The notes under the pieces: model-generated
Told to the model about the DNA's origin: nothing
Seen by the model: the letters and a program-made list of their open reading frames with translations, nothing else
Database searches by the model: none
Assembly: GCF_037392515.1 (NCBI RefSeq)
Contig: NC_090287.1
Location: forward strand, 10,523,501 to 10,587,500
Reading direction: 5' to 3'
Length of the DNA stretch: 64,000 nucleotides
Origin: Haliotis asinina
Taxonomy: Eukaryota; Mollusca; Gastropoda; Lepetellida; Haliotidae
Translations under genes and position numbers: made by a program
Shown: positions 14,101-27,900 of the stretch, one piece after another
Numbering within the stretch: position 1 is the stretch's first letter
Layout of the letters: every line of letters starts with the position of its first letter

Positions 14101-17100
14101 CTGGTTTTATGCGCTAGACATGCCTCTCAGAGGTGATTTTGTAAACATTGACAGCCTATAATATTTACGCTTCATAGATGACCCTTCCCACTCTGTCTGA
14201 ACAATGTTGTCTGCATATCCTTGTTGCAAAAAAATATAGTGGAAGTGATGTAATGAGCTATATTTAGCTCCTGTGGAATGAATTTTTTTGTTTACCGTGA
14301 TACGATGGAGTTCTCTCCTTTCGTAAATAGTCTCCATTCGTCTAATGGCTTTCACTGAACACTATCAAAGTTAAAATAATATTTTTTGCACGAATGTGTT
14401 GATTAAATGCCATGTTAATCAGATGTCACATTGAAATAGGCGTCATTAGTTCAGAATTTCATTTACGATTACGGATATGTCAAGTACCACAATACAACGA
14501 TGTTGCAGGCTACATGATCCTTGGTTAGTCAATATACTATTTTCACAATGCATGAAACAGTTGCAGTTGGTTGTTTTATCAAAATGCGTACAATAATGCT
14601 GCGTATGTCGTGTTTGCCTTATCCAGTTCTGACTGTGCTGTACACTGCCATCCACATATTATCCTCATGGGTATCACTTACAGATCGAAGTCATAAATGC
14701 CATTCAAAACCATGGTGAACAGTACTGCTTATGTAGGTGGGAATAATGCTTGCCGCTTTCACTGTCAGGTTTTAATTACAGAACAACTAGAATCTCATCA
14801 TAATTACCACCAGCTGAATGGCATTTCGACCCTGTTATTTCTAAGAACGCAGTGTTGGAGCCATTCGGAGACAACCATTCTAGCGTATCATAACGAAATA
14901 AGATGACATTTGTGGTGTCATTGCATAACGCCGCACGTTCAATTGATCGAAAGACGCACAAATTTCTCAAGAGGTTACACATTGCCAATTAACGGAAATA
15001 CTTACATTTGCCATGATTTGAACGTTGCAAAACACCAGAAAATTCTTTATAACATTGACGGATTCGCAATATAGAGGTGAAGGTGAGATGAGCACGGTCA
15101 AGGACGTGGTATTTGTGCATTCACCAATAAGGAACCGTGTTACAAAATCGGTGCTTTCGAAGGTCAAGGCCATAAAGTCAACGCATCCCAACTGCAATTT
15201 CACATGTGAAGTAAACAATGACAGTAACACCCTGCATACTATCAGCTTAGCGGAGAAATACACAGGTCATTCTTATAAATTGTTATTTCTCGAGAGGGCC
15301 AGGGCGATCAGTTTTACATGTGTGTATGCAAAGTGATATGTCAGGAAAGATCGAGCGAGCCACACAAGCGAGGTAGTACAAAATTGTACAAGCCATTTGA
15401 CGAGTACCGCGATGGGTTAGTACCGTCATGTCATGACAGTGAGAAACAGCGGCTCTCGACTAGAGTCCCTGAGCTCAAACTCTCAAACTCCACTGTTCGA
15501 ACCAGTCACATCCGGTATATAGCTTCCTACTGAAACTGTTGTGTACTCTGGGACAACACCGTCCTGTGTTATAGCAATCGAATGGCTACACTAAGCTTTA
15601 TTGAGAAAGTTTAATACCTTGATAAGTATTAAAATGATATTCTTATGTTAGAAGTATTTTTTGGAAAATGAAAGTGGATGAAATTCAATAAAAAGTCTAA
15701 TGATACAACTAACAAAGGTCAGTTAACCAACTCTGCTAAAAAATGATATGCGTTGTGGTCCACTTACAGAATATCGGATACCTACCAGCCTAAGGGGCAC
15801 TGATGCAGAGCGAATAATGTTTCTCGCCAACGGTCTAATTACGAAACCAAACTGCAAATTGGTCAGCGCCCGCTCCTTCGACCGTGACGGACAAAGGAAC
15901 TGGGCTCCTGTCCATATTAGCAGAATTTCTTCACCCAAAAGAGTCAGGAGGCCGGATGCCCATCATATACCATTATTTAAAAATATCCATGGTATTCCTT
16001 GTCTGATTGTAACAAAATATCCCAGCAGTGTAGTTTTTTTCAGATGCTTGGATGGTATAGTTACTCAATTTGATCCTATTTCTCTGTTTGTAACCTCGAT
16101 ATTTTATCATGTTACATGAAAATATGATGTCTACAGGCACGTAGCAAGCCATTTGTTTCACTCCGGAAGATTGCAAAGCTTTATATTAAGGTCATTTTGA
16201 GTGTTGGTTCAGCTGTGATAGCAAATATCATACGTGTATTTTGGTAGCTATGGTAGCTACAATGGTTTATTATTTATGATAATAAAAACACACAGTTGAA
16301 TTCGTAAACAATAACTGATGACTTTGCCTTTGGTAGATAAATCTGAAAATTTTCTTACGTAAAAAAACCCCTTATTTCACCTATTTACCCAAGTACACAT
16401 CAAATGCCTGTATGTATTCCTTATGTAACGAAATTCCGTTGGTATCCTCAAAACAGTTTCGGCCCATAAGTGTTTTCAGGCTGCATGCGACACAGAGATT
16501 ACATCTTCCTTGCTGTAACTCGCGTTTGATGGTGTAAACCTACACATGTTATTTGTCATCATTCTCTGGATGGTCAATTAATGACGTTATAACAGGTATA
16601 ATTAGTAGTAACACCACTTCGGTTACTCAACAAAGGTTCCCATTTGGCATTTCTCCTGTCTGGAGTAAATACTCAACATTATAAATTAAGGTCTGTAATG
16701 GCAAATGTATTGTATGTTATGTAATATGTGCATGTAAGTGATGTAAGAGGGTTTATCAACTGAGTTACAAAAACAAACATCGATCAAAGGATCAACTGAT
16801 AACACAATGATTGATTAATTACTTTTGTCAAAAGGCAGAGTGTGTAGATGACTACACCCTGTCATAAAGTGCGAGTGTAAAAACAACATCCTACCTTCAA
16901 AGAATTAACCACCCTTGCGTTGAATGATTGATTGCTCATTATTGGTTAACTAAATTACTTAGAATAGCGGACATCATACAATTATTTGCCAGGTGTGCTA
17001 TCTTGGGTGACCAATGAGAGGTTTATCAGGTTTTCACCAACGAAAGACTTGAAACGATGTGTTACTTTTTCGCAAATTAGACAGTTGTAAGACACGTGAC

Positions 17101-17132
17101 ATAGAGAAGGATTATTTACCAGCTGCAGATGA
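11123..17132. other. Long stretch without a recognised gene
   Basis: About 6 kb. A repeat word (GTGCAACATTTATGCTGGTC) near 11341 matches 22139-22161, so it is a dispersed repeat. Another shared word (GCATCAGTGCCCCTT) occurs inverted near 15790 and direct near 17767. Reading frames at 14521-14906, 15025-15336 and 15748-16119 are open on both strands but show no family motif, so they are not called. Confidence 0.4.
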
Positions 17133-17792
17133 ATGGAATACGATTTCTTTTACGTGGATATTGATGGATACTTTCCTGAACAAGGTAGTAGCCTGACATT
17201 GTTACTTTAGAATTAGTCATTATTATTATAATCATTATTTGCATTTTGTTTTAATCTATTTGTTGTAGCATTCAGCAGAATCTATATGACAGAAAACACA
17301 CACTAGATTGCGTATGTGTGTGAAATAGGATCCACATTGGCAATCTATACAATGTATAAATGTTTCTGTTATGTTAGAAATTTACTATGAGTATAAGCAG
17401 ACCGTGTGTTCTTTTAATAATTTTCAAAATCATACAAATATGACAATAAACTAATTAGGGTTATGAGACAAAATATAGAGACGTACATTGGCTTCGTTAT
17501 GTTTCCGTCGTAATATTTTTTTTTACCATTTCTACCACTGGCAGATGATTAACCTTCAAAGTGTTTCATTTGTTTTCATAATACATTTGTAATGAAGTAA
17601 AAATGACTTCACCTCAGTTGATCTGTCTATAATTAAACTATCAGTTGCGCATACGGACTGCGCAGCAGGGGTCATGAACCAGTCACGAATTCTGGGATAT
17701 CATCCGGGTACTCACGGGAGAAAAACAATAACAAAAGTTTACACCAGTCCACGGAAATTGCTCCGCATCAGTGCCCCTTTAAGTGTCATGTC

Positions 17793-17850
17793 ACCCTAAC
17801 CCTAAACCCTACCCTAACCCTAACCCTAAACCTTACCCTCACCCTAACCA
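17793..17850. repeat. Interstitial telomere-like repeat
   Basis: About 58 bp of CCCTAA units, several perfect and others as CCCTAAA, CCCTA or CCCTCA. This is the complement of TTAGGG, the usual animal telomere repeat. Flanked by ordinary sequence on both sides, so it is interstitial. Confidence 0.85.
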
Positions 17851-18399
17851 AAAGTAAACTTGCTTGCTTTCTAAGATGGCAGAAGGTATCTGGTATTCTG
17901 TATTCTTACCCTTTTCATGGGTGGATAAAAGAATGAAAGGATGGGTTCAGGGGTCTCAAACTCACTGAACCTCCCTTGTGTTTGCCAGCGCAAAAAGAAA
18001 ATCTTTAATGTGGTTATTAAAAGGCGGGGTTTGAACCCACTGAACCCTTCCTTTGGATCTGCCTATGCTATTTTAGCTGTATTCAGTGATAAAATTGGTT
18101 GATAGTGTTAAGTGTTGATCCACCATGAGGTGTGATGACATACAGTCGAGCAAGTGACCCATTCCGACTGCCTAATCAAACAATTTTGCATGTGACCAAC
18201 CTAGACTGTTGGGGGCCAATTCTTACCTGAAATCTCACAGTTCCACCCAATGCAATAGTCAAGGTGTTCCTTATGGAATAGTGCATATGAATGATTGGTT
18301 GCAAGGTCCTTCCATCAATTTGATAAACAAGAAACATCACATCTATTGAAAAAAATAAGTTGTCTGTCCTTAAAATTTGTTCCTATTCAGTTTCATAGA

Positions 18400-18550
18400 T
18401 GTTTGGGTGCCTAGTAGTCCTAACACTGAAGGCTCAGGTTTGAATCCCTCATGGGTACTTTGTGTGAAGCCCATTTCTGGAGTACCTCACTGTGATATTG
18501 CTGGAATATATTGCTAAAAGTGATGTTAAACTAAACTGACTCCCTCACTA
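18400..18550 (+). mobile_element. tRNA-derived SINE, family A
   Basis: Degenerate head GTGCCTAGTAGTCCTAAC, B-box-like GGTTTGAATCC, then GTGTGAAGCCCATTTCTGG and the TATTGCTGGAATATATTGCT tail. It lies about 360 bp upstream of the TMEM260 start codon. Confidence 0.7.
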
Positions 18551-18912
18551 ATAGATGTTTGTTTTAGCTCCTGTCTGCCTTATGATCAACAGAATCGTAT
18601 TGTCAGTGCGGCAATAGAATGTGACTCGTAATTTACAGTTTTTTGGTATCTTGCACTAACTGTGCAGCTGATGACTTAAGAATTTTTGAATGGTTAATTA
18701 CGTTATACAATTAATTGTTACTGTTGACTGTCATTTTTAACAGTCAAGTGTGGATTTTCCGCTGCCTACATAGCAACATGTTGTTTAAAACAGGAAATCA
18801 AGGGGAGGTAACTGATACATGGGACTTGTTTCAGTTGAGCATAATCATATTTTAGATATAAGAATTTGTCATGTTCAGACAGAACATTCACAGTTTCTGA
18901 CCAAGTGTTCCG

Positions 18913-21900
18913 ATGGCAAAGGCGCTGAAGAAAAAGAAGAAGGATGGCCCTTCAACCCAGCTGGAGACTTCCGACTTAAATCTAATGGGCATGCCAGACT
19001 CCACACATGAGTGAGTTATGAAGAAATAGGTTTAATTGAGTATGAGACACGTTTGGTGGTCTTTGAGTGATTGAGTATGGACCAGAAATCCAAGTGATCA
19101 ACTGGAAATTGTGTGGTCTAAAACCAAAACAAATTGAAGGTTTTGTTTGTTATTTAACACTGCACCCAGCAATGTTCCAGCTATATGACGGCAGTCTGTA
19201 AATATAGAGTTCTGAACCAGACAATCCATTGATTAAATTATATATGATGACATGTGTCAAGCAAGTTGGCAAGCCTTACTACTGGATGCCGTTAGTCACT
19301 TCTTACAATATTGGTTGCTAAAGACCAATTCTACCTCTGATGTTCAAGGGCTGAAGACAGGTGATTGGGCTAAATATGGTCAATCAGGCTGGTGAACCAG
19401 ATAAATTGATCATTGTGAAGCTGGTGTGTGATCAGTCGTGTATAAAACTAGTCGTCCTTTCATTTTTTTCTGACAAGGTGGCTAACTGTAGTCTTACATC
19501 ATGCACACGCTTTGTTAACTAGTGTTAATGTACCTTGAACGACAAGTAGGTGCAAAATACCTGCATTAAGCAACACACTCACTCACTCGCTCACTCACTC
19601 ACTCACTCACTCACTCATAGTGACAAAATAATGATATTCTTTTTCATTGTTGTGTAGTTTTCTAGTAACAACAAAGTAAGTTAAGAACAAAACAATCCAT
19701 GATGAGGACAGCTAATTTCTTGAAGTACCTGTCATGTTAACCAGTGTTTCTTCTGTTGATGCATAGATAATCTTTGAAGGAAAACGTCCAATTGCAGAGC
19801 TTCTGTGGATGTGTTGTCGTCGCTGTGGAAACCAGTTACAGTTGCTTTGATTGTTTTCGGGGTATACCAGCAAACTCTCCATCCTTCCCTGCCTGGGGGC
19901 GACTCGGGTAAGCTATCTAATCTCTTTTCCTTGAAGCTAATGCCTAGTGGTTGAAGCATTGACTTCTCATGCCAAAGATCCAGGTTTGATTCCTGACATG
20001 AGTACAATGTCTGGAAACCATTTCTGGTGTCCACAGCTGTGTTTTTGCTGGAAAATTGTTTAAAGTCACATAGAACTACATGTACATGTGGAGTAGGATC
20101 TTTTTTTATAAATTTACTGTTTTGTTAAGTGTGTCACTATTTTACTGAAAAATATACAACTAAGATCTTTGTCTCTGTCTATATTTGACAGCATTGGAGA
20201 GGAGATGTTATGTTTTGTCTAGCAAAAAGACCATGACATCATTACCTGAACTGCAGGTGAAAAATAAAGGCATATATCAGCACCCCACAAAAAATGTTTG
20301 GAATTCTAGCCCTTTACCTTTTTACGACACTTTTGTCATGAACAAAACTTGTCTGAGTTAGTGGACTTGTGCTGATTTCTATCCCTGGTTTTCACACAAC
20401 AAAATGCCTGATATATGATGTCCACTCTTTTATTAATGCAATGCCTGAAAATATCAGTGCAACTTTCAATTGAATGTGGGTTGCCACTTAGAAAGTTAGC
20501 TGAGAGCTAGAGGGCCTACCAATGGTTATATTTATGATGTTTCTCTGGTGTTTCTTTACTGGAATATGATTGAAAAACATTAAAGCAGATTCTAGTAAAA
20601 GTTGTATCATGAAATGTCACTTACTTTTTGAAATTGAATTACTTTAAAATGAAATGAAATTCAAACATATTTCAGGTGAACTCATTGTGGCTGCTAGTGA
20701 ATTTGGTGTGAGTATGCCATATTTCTTTATATATGTATCTTTATGGATACTAATCTCTAATTCTATTTTGTAAATACAAACATCATTACACATTGTGCAT
20801 GTTTATCCTCTATGGCCCAAATGGTTTCATCAGACATTTCTTCAGTATTGACCACCTGTGAAGGCCCGAGTTAGAATACTGGTCTTCAGTCACTTATGCT
20901 TATTATGAGAGGCAACTAACAGGATTGGATGGTCAGGCTGGCTGACTTGGTTGATCGATGCTGACTTGCTTAGATTGATGCTCGGGCTGAACCTCTGGAA
21001 TGTTAGGTTCAGACTCAATTATTTAGCTGGAATACTGCTTAGTGCTGCGTAAAACTAACGTCAGTCACTTCAGTCATGACCAGTACTCCCAATGTCTCTT
21101 TGCATTGTTTTCATTTGTTACATATGCAGTTTGTGTCCTTGCCATGGCAACGATTTAGGTAAAACTGCCCTCTACTGTTCATGACAGGTAGCACATCCAC
21201 CGGGTTATCCCCTATTCACGGTGCTGGCGCAGTGCATGCTGGAGTTCTTTCCCTTTGGTAATCCTGCCTGGCGAGTCAACCTGCTGACAGCCTTTACGTC
21301 GGCCATTGTTGCAGGAGTACTGTTTGTGGTTGTGGAGAGGTTAGGAGCTTCTTGTTATGACGTATTCCTAGATTAGATATTTTACCACAGACATGAGAAA
21401 CATCATACATTTGACCACTTTTTTGAAAGGTTTTCAAGAAAGGGTTTCATTATACAGAAATGGTCTGGGCTTAGATTTACAAAGCTGTCATAGTGCTAAG
21501 ATAGTCGTAAGTGCCATACATTAGCATTAAGTTACGACTATCTTTGCGCTAAGAGAGCTTTGAAAATCTACTCCAACTTGACAAATAAGGGTTAAAGTTA
21601 ACTTTTTTATCTTCAATGGCATGAATTTTCATTATGCTTGCCTTACCAGCTGTCTGTTCTAAACCACAACATTTTCTGAATTTTCTGCGTAAAGTACCCT
21701 TATTCCCTAGCTACATGGATATGTATGGAGCATTGTAAAAACATGGCCAGTTAAAACATTGATAAATAAATACAAAAATGTTTTTAAAGGCATTATATAT
21801 CACAGCTAGATGTTTGTGAATCAGTGATATAAAATATATGTTGTGTACATAGATCCAACTATCTATATGTTGATTCTATTTGTCTGTTAATTTACTTATG

Positions 21901-24900
21901 TATTGATTATGACCTCCCTGACAGACTGACGAGCTGGTCATCGGCTGGTGTTCTGGCAGTAGCCATCTTTTCCTTCAGTCGACTCACCTGGACATGGGCT
22001 GTGACGGCCGAGGTGTTCTCACTCAACAACCTGTTTGTAGCAGTCATCATGATGCTAGCTGTGATGTTTGAGCAGAGTCAAGGCAACAAGATGCATCTTC
22101 AGATGGTAATGTTTAACATCAAGCTACCATGATGCAGTGTGCAAAATGTATGCTGGTCTTGTGGACTGGCTAGTAAAAAGTCATCAGGACCAGTAAATGA
22201 TGAGTTTGCAGTGGTCCTCTTGGATTTGTACAATGTATTTAGTGGACATGGTAGACAGTGTCTATTTTGACCTTCATTGGCTGAACGTTTTTGGTTGTTG
22301 GAGTGGATGTCATTCATTTTGTAAACTGGGAAATATTTTCTCCATTTAGGAAACGATTAAGTTTATCCAGTATGTCAGTGTTTCAAGAAAAGCAAATTGA
22401 ATTTGCATCTTCAATCAACACTATGGAAATCAGCTATTTGAAGAAGTTCATTTAGTGATACATATGTCTGTAATGTGTGGAAGTACACAGGGCCATGGGT
22501 GGACCAATTATAAATATTTAGCTATGAGTATGTCTGCGATGTGTATGTGCATAAACATCATTTATGAATATCTTTAAAGTATTTTGATGTGTGTATATCT
22601 ACGATAACTATGTGTAGTGTATGCTTGTGCAGTGTCTTATAGTTAATCAGGGAGAAAGCATTCCTAAGTTGGATAACTTGTGCCCAATCCATTTACATTT
22701 TTAATAGAATATGTTTAAAAAATAGTTATTTCGATATATTTTGCAGCATCTATTTGTTATCTCAACTGGTAAGTGACCAACACACTGTCTGTCCATCAAC
22801 TGGGGTGGTGGGGTAGCCCAGTGGTTAAAATGAATGCCAAAGACCCAGGTTTGATTCCCTTCATGAGTGCAATGTGTGAAGTCCGTTCCTGTGTTAACCA
22901 CCATGATATTGCTGGAATGTTGCTAAAAGCAGCATAAAACTAAACTCCCTCAGTGTCCAGAATGTCATTAGACTGCTTGTTTCAGCTTGCCCTGGTGGGT
23001 TCTTTCTGCTGTGGCTTGAGTCTATGCAACCAACACACGTGTGTCCTGTACATCATGTGTGTCGTACCCTGGGCAGTCACTCTCCTCTACACAGCTCAGG
23101 TCAGGACTGCCATTCTGTAAAATCTGGACATAGTTCCTTTATGTCAACCAAACCCACTTTTACCAACTATCTATGTCTGGATTAATCACTGAGAGCACTA
23201 CAACCATTGTTTGTCTGTATCCATGAGTATCTAATGGGAAATAACTCTTTGAAATAACTTTCACCTGAACTCTATAGTGCTCACGTCATCATATTATGTT
23301 CTTTTCTTTCTGTGTAAGGCCAGACCAGTTTTATTTCTTGTTTTAGGAATTGTTTGAGGGATTTGAGTCCTCAGAAAACCTAATGGCAGGAGAGAAAAAA
23401 AAATACAATCACCTGTCAAAGTAAATATTAGAAGTACATGTATTTTACTTCTGGCAGTTTGCTAAGTGTATAAGGGGACAAAGATAATGAAAAAAAATGT
23501 TTACATATTCGGTCAAAACATGGGGATTTTATTTTTTGAGTGGAAAAAAGTGTTTTTGGATTTATTTTCTTATCCTTGAAAAAATATGATCAGCAGATCC
23601 GTAAAAAGAGAAGTACAACTGGTCTGGCCTAATAAATTTTTTTTCCCAAGAAATCTTTAAACTATGTGATTCTGAATATTAGCCTTGCCATTATATTTAC
23701 TGGTACCTGCTTGCAGCTTCTGTCTCTAAGTGCAATGTTTTGGTGAGATAATTCAACTTTTGTTGTTCCTAATATGATTTAATTGCATGTGTTAGTAACA
23801 GTTTACGTTCTGAAGGGTTCAGGGCATGGATTTTCGGAGCTGTCTTAGCGCTAAGAAAGTCGTAAGTTAATGTTAATATATGGCACTTCTGAGAGTCATA
23901 TCTTCCCAATATACCACAAAATCCTATGGCGCCAAAAATTGGTGACACGCATTATCTCCCTTCTTTCTATCCAGTCAGAACACATGTCACATCGACTTAG
24001 ATCAAATATGGCTGGTGCCATTGAGTTAGTTGATAAATATATGAAGGATAAGTTTGGTATTTCATGTTTAACTGAAAATCAGAAACTAATAATTGAAAGT
24101 GGGGGCCACAAATATCCCCCCTCTGCAGATGACTTATGTTGATATGACGCACAAGACATATAATGATTAACTTGTCTGTTGTCAACAAGGGTGATGGAGA
24201 TGCCATTGATCTGTCATTACATGAGGTCTGTCTAGCAGAAACGTCAGCACATCGCGCAGGGTAAAAGGTTCTAGTTTTCCTGAAGCATACAAACATTACT
24301 GAGACTGTGCAAATGATCACTTTTGAAACAGCATCGCTGATTGCACAGCTAAGTCTGAATGCAATTAATCATGACTCCTGAACTCTCGCACCATGAAAGG
24401 GCTGTATTACAACAGGTTATGTGGGAAGATATGATTAACCTCTGTGGGAAGAGAATGGTACAAGAAAGGTATTTAATTTCTTTGATAACTGTATTTATTT
24501 ATATTTTTCATGAATTCCATGGAAACAATTCAGACTTGGTCTAAAAACACAATAAGTGATTGTCAGATGATTTGTCCTTTCAAATATGTGGGGGCCGGGG
24601 GGATATGTCATCTTCTGATAACTCTTGTTGGTGTTTGTGTGCGTGTCATACGTGAATTGCTCATTGTGGATCGTTGCAGGCATTGACTGTTGGGATGGTG
24701 TTGAAGCTCTCTGTGACGATGTGCTTGGGTCTGCTCCCCTACGTGTATCTCCCCGTGTCTGCATACACCCGGGCAGCACGATGGACATGGGGGGATCAAC
24801 GTACCCCCATGGGCTTTGTCACACACCTGCTGAGGATGGAGTATGGTACTTTCGACTTGGTGGGTACGCTTGAACAGCATTACTCTTTATGGGGTTGATG

Positions 24901-27900
24901 TGTTAGGGTAGGAGCTCTAAAGGTCGTCACTGTCACCTTTATTTGAATGGTCGGACAAGGTGACCTGGTTGTACATCATTGTAACTGGGTGTTCATTATA
25001 TATGGTCAGACAAACTCTGACAGCTTGATTATTGTGATTCAAAACATAATGAGATGTAGGATATTATTAGATTAGTTTATGTTCACAGATGTAACTATAC
25101 TCAAACCTAATACATATTTAGTGTGAGTGAGTGAGAATGGTTTTACAATCCCTTTAGCAATATTCTAGCAACATTATGACGGGGGACACCAGAAATAGGC
25201 TTCACACATTGTACCCATGTGAGGTGTCTTCATTGTGACAAGCAAATGCTTTAACCACTAGGCTACTACCTCTCTGTTCCTGTGGCTTCTTTGAGAATAT
25301 GGAGCCATCAAAGGGAGGTAATAAAATTACCAACCTGTAGATGCGTCCAGGGTATAGGGGAGACTTATCGGAATGTATACCCTGGAGATATCGAGGATGA
25401 ATAAAGCCATCCTCACTCTTTGTCTCTTACATATTTTATAAAGAATTCATTTTATTTTTCAGCTAAAGGACCACACTGGACAGGGATTACTATATGGACT
25501 CAGGTAAATCTGCACACCTGTGACAAGATTGATGCAACCTTTTTGTTGAAATATATACAAGCAAAATGTAAGGTAGAAATTATTTAGTATTAATTCTTCA
25601 GATTGTTAATGACAGTATTTCTGTACATGACACTCACTAACTCTGTCATTGATATGATACAAATACTGAGGTAATGTGACCTAACCGAGGCGACAGTCAG
25701 GTTTGTCAGTCATTTCAGGTTTGCTATGGGGTCAGCCTAGGGGTCATTCTAACACAATGATCTGACAATGTTGTCTGCTAGAAGACAAATTTGAGACATA
25801 TACACATGTACATCATATGCAGGCTAGCTATTCTCGAAACGTTCGTAGTGCTACGAACTTCTTAAGCCCATTCTTAACACATCGGCTACGATCAAAGTTC
25901 AGAATTCTTAGGGCTACGAACGCTTCGAGAATAAGGGCCCAGGTCTGGAGTGATCATGTTATTATTCAGTTGTCAAGTTCAGTTTCTGTGACCTTTCTGT
26001 TCAGGTCACCTTTCTGTTTTTCCAGCCGATACAGATAACTTAAGAGTTGGCCAGTTGATCTTTGAGAGTTGATGTAATGGTTTGTTTTCTCTTATTTAGG
26101 CTATACCTGGAGCATATATACATGGATCTGACGCCTGTGGGGTACTTGTTGGCTATATTCTCTGTCATTGCTGCTGTCAAACGGTAAGGATGCCTTAAAT
26201 TATTTTCATCTTGTGCAATAGACATTTTAATGGGTGATTAAAAAACTGATACTTTAAATATTGTACTAGAATTGTGATCTTGTTTGAAACATGCTGTTAT
26301 GCCAACATCAGAACTAATAGCAATAAGTGTTATAAGAAGTCACATTTTGAACAAAAACTGTAATAATTCATGATTCTTGCCTTTGAACGGTACTTAAAAT
26401 GGAATTCTAGGTGCCTTTTGGTAGTTTTGGACTTATGAATAAAATAGTTTTTTGCCTTTCCATGGCAACAAGTCTGACTGACTGAATTTGGTGAGTGTTC
26501 TCTTCCCTGGAGGAGAACTATAAAACCTTTCAATATTTCTTCCTCAAATTTGGCACATAGATGGTTGTGGTGATGTACTGGTGCCGTTTGGTATTTGAAT
26601 TCCGAATAAAATATCTTTTTGCCTTTCCACGGCAACAAGTTTGACTAAGACTGAATTTGGTGGTAGTGTTCTTTTCCGGAGCAGACTGTAAAACCTTTCA
26701 ATATTTCTTCACCAAACATGGCACATAGATTGGTGTGGTGATGTACTGTTTCCTTTGGTAGTTGGGGACTTCTGAATAAAATATTTTCAGCACTCTCCTT
26801 CCACTTTGGAAAAACATTTGACATCATCATAACTAGTAGACATATTCATGAAGAGTATTTTGCCATTGCAGGGGGATATTGATGACTTTGTCTTCTTGTT
26901 AATTTAGCTTTTGTGATTTCTCATAGTCTTGTCATTTGTACCACTGTGTTTGCAGACTGTCCCAGCAGTACAGGTCTTCCAGTGTGTGCATCTTCTACTT
27001 GATGCTCTTTGCATACATCGTCTTCTTTGGTTGGCGGGCCAATCTGGATGTGAAGAACCCACTCCTGCTGGGCGTGGTGAGTAGTTGGTGCCTTCCGTGC
27101 TGTAGTGCTGGTATTGTTTTAGAATTATCAGCAATAGTAGCTATTACTGTAATCATTGGTTCAAATTCCACCAACTATTATAGCTAAAACAGTACAATAT
27201 TACGTGACATGCTTTGTTTATGCACTTATTCTTATTTCAAGATAGTTAATCTTTCAGTGTTCTCATTCTTTCCCAAACGGACTGCATCTGTAATATTGCC
27301 CAAGCATGGCATAAAACTAAACTCACTCACTTTCCTCTCCTGCTAAACTGACATAGCATGGTTATGTTTCAGGTGGAGAGGTTTTGGATGCAGAGTGACA
27401 TTGTTGTGGCAGTACTTGCAGCTGTTACATTTGTAGACTTTATCAAGTAAGTCTTCCTTGGTATCACACTGCACATCCAAATGCCATTTATTTCTTGGGG
27501 TTTTTGGCACTAAGTCCCACTCTGATGGAAATCCCAGTCCAATGGGAATCGTGTAACTAGGCAACACTGGCTGTGAAGAGTAGTGTCATGGATGACTGTG
27601 TTGCTACTGTTTTAGTCCTGCTCCATAAGTGACTTGCCTTTATGTATCTAAATATGCCTCTGTTCACCCAAAACTGAATGGGTATCCCATAGGATGAGAT
27701 AGTATGTTGCTCTGAATCTTCTGGTACCTTATGAATCCAGGGTTTTATACTCCCAAGGGAGTTGAAAATGAAAACTGATCCATTGATTTGGACTGTAATG
27801 TAGTGCTCTGTGCACGGTTTAAGGTGTAAATTTGGCACATTACAAATTAACACATTATTGATAGGTTCCATTCAAGGCTTTGCTCAGACACACAGTATGG

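Noticed and set aside
15025-15336. 103-codon frame near 15 kb
   Set aside because: It starts at a TTG, the opposite strand is also open, and there is no motif or splice support.
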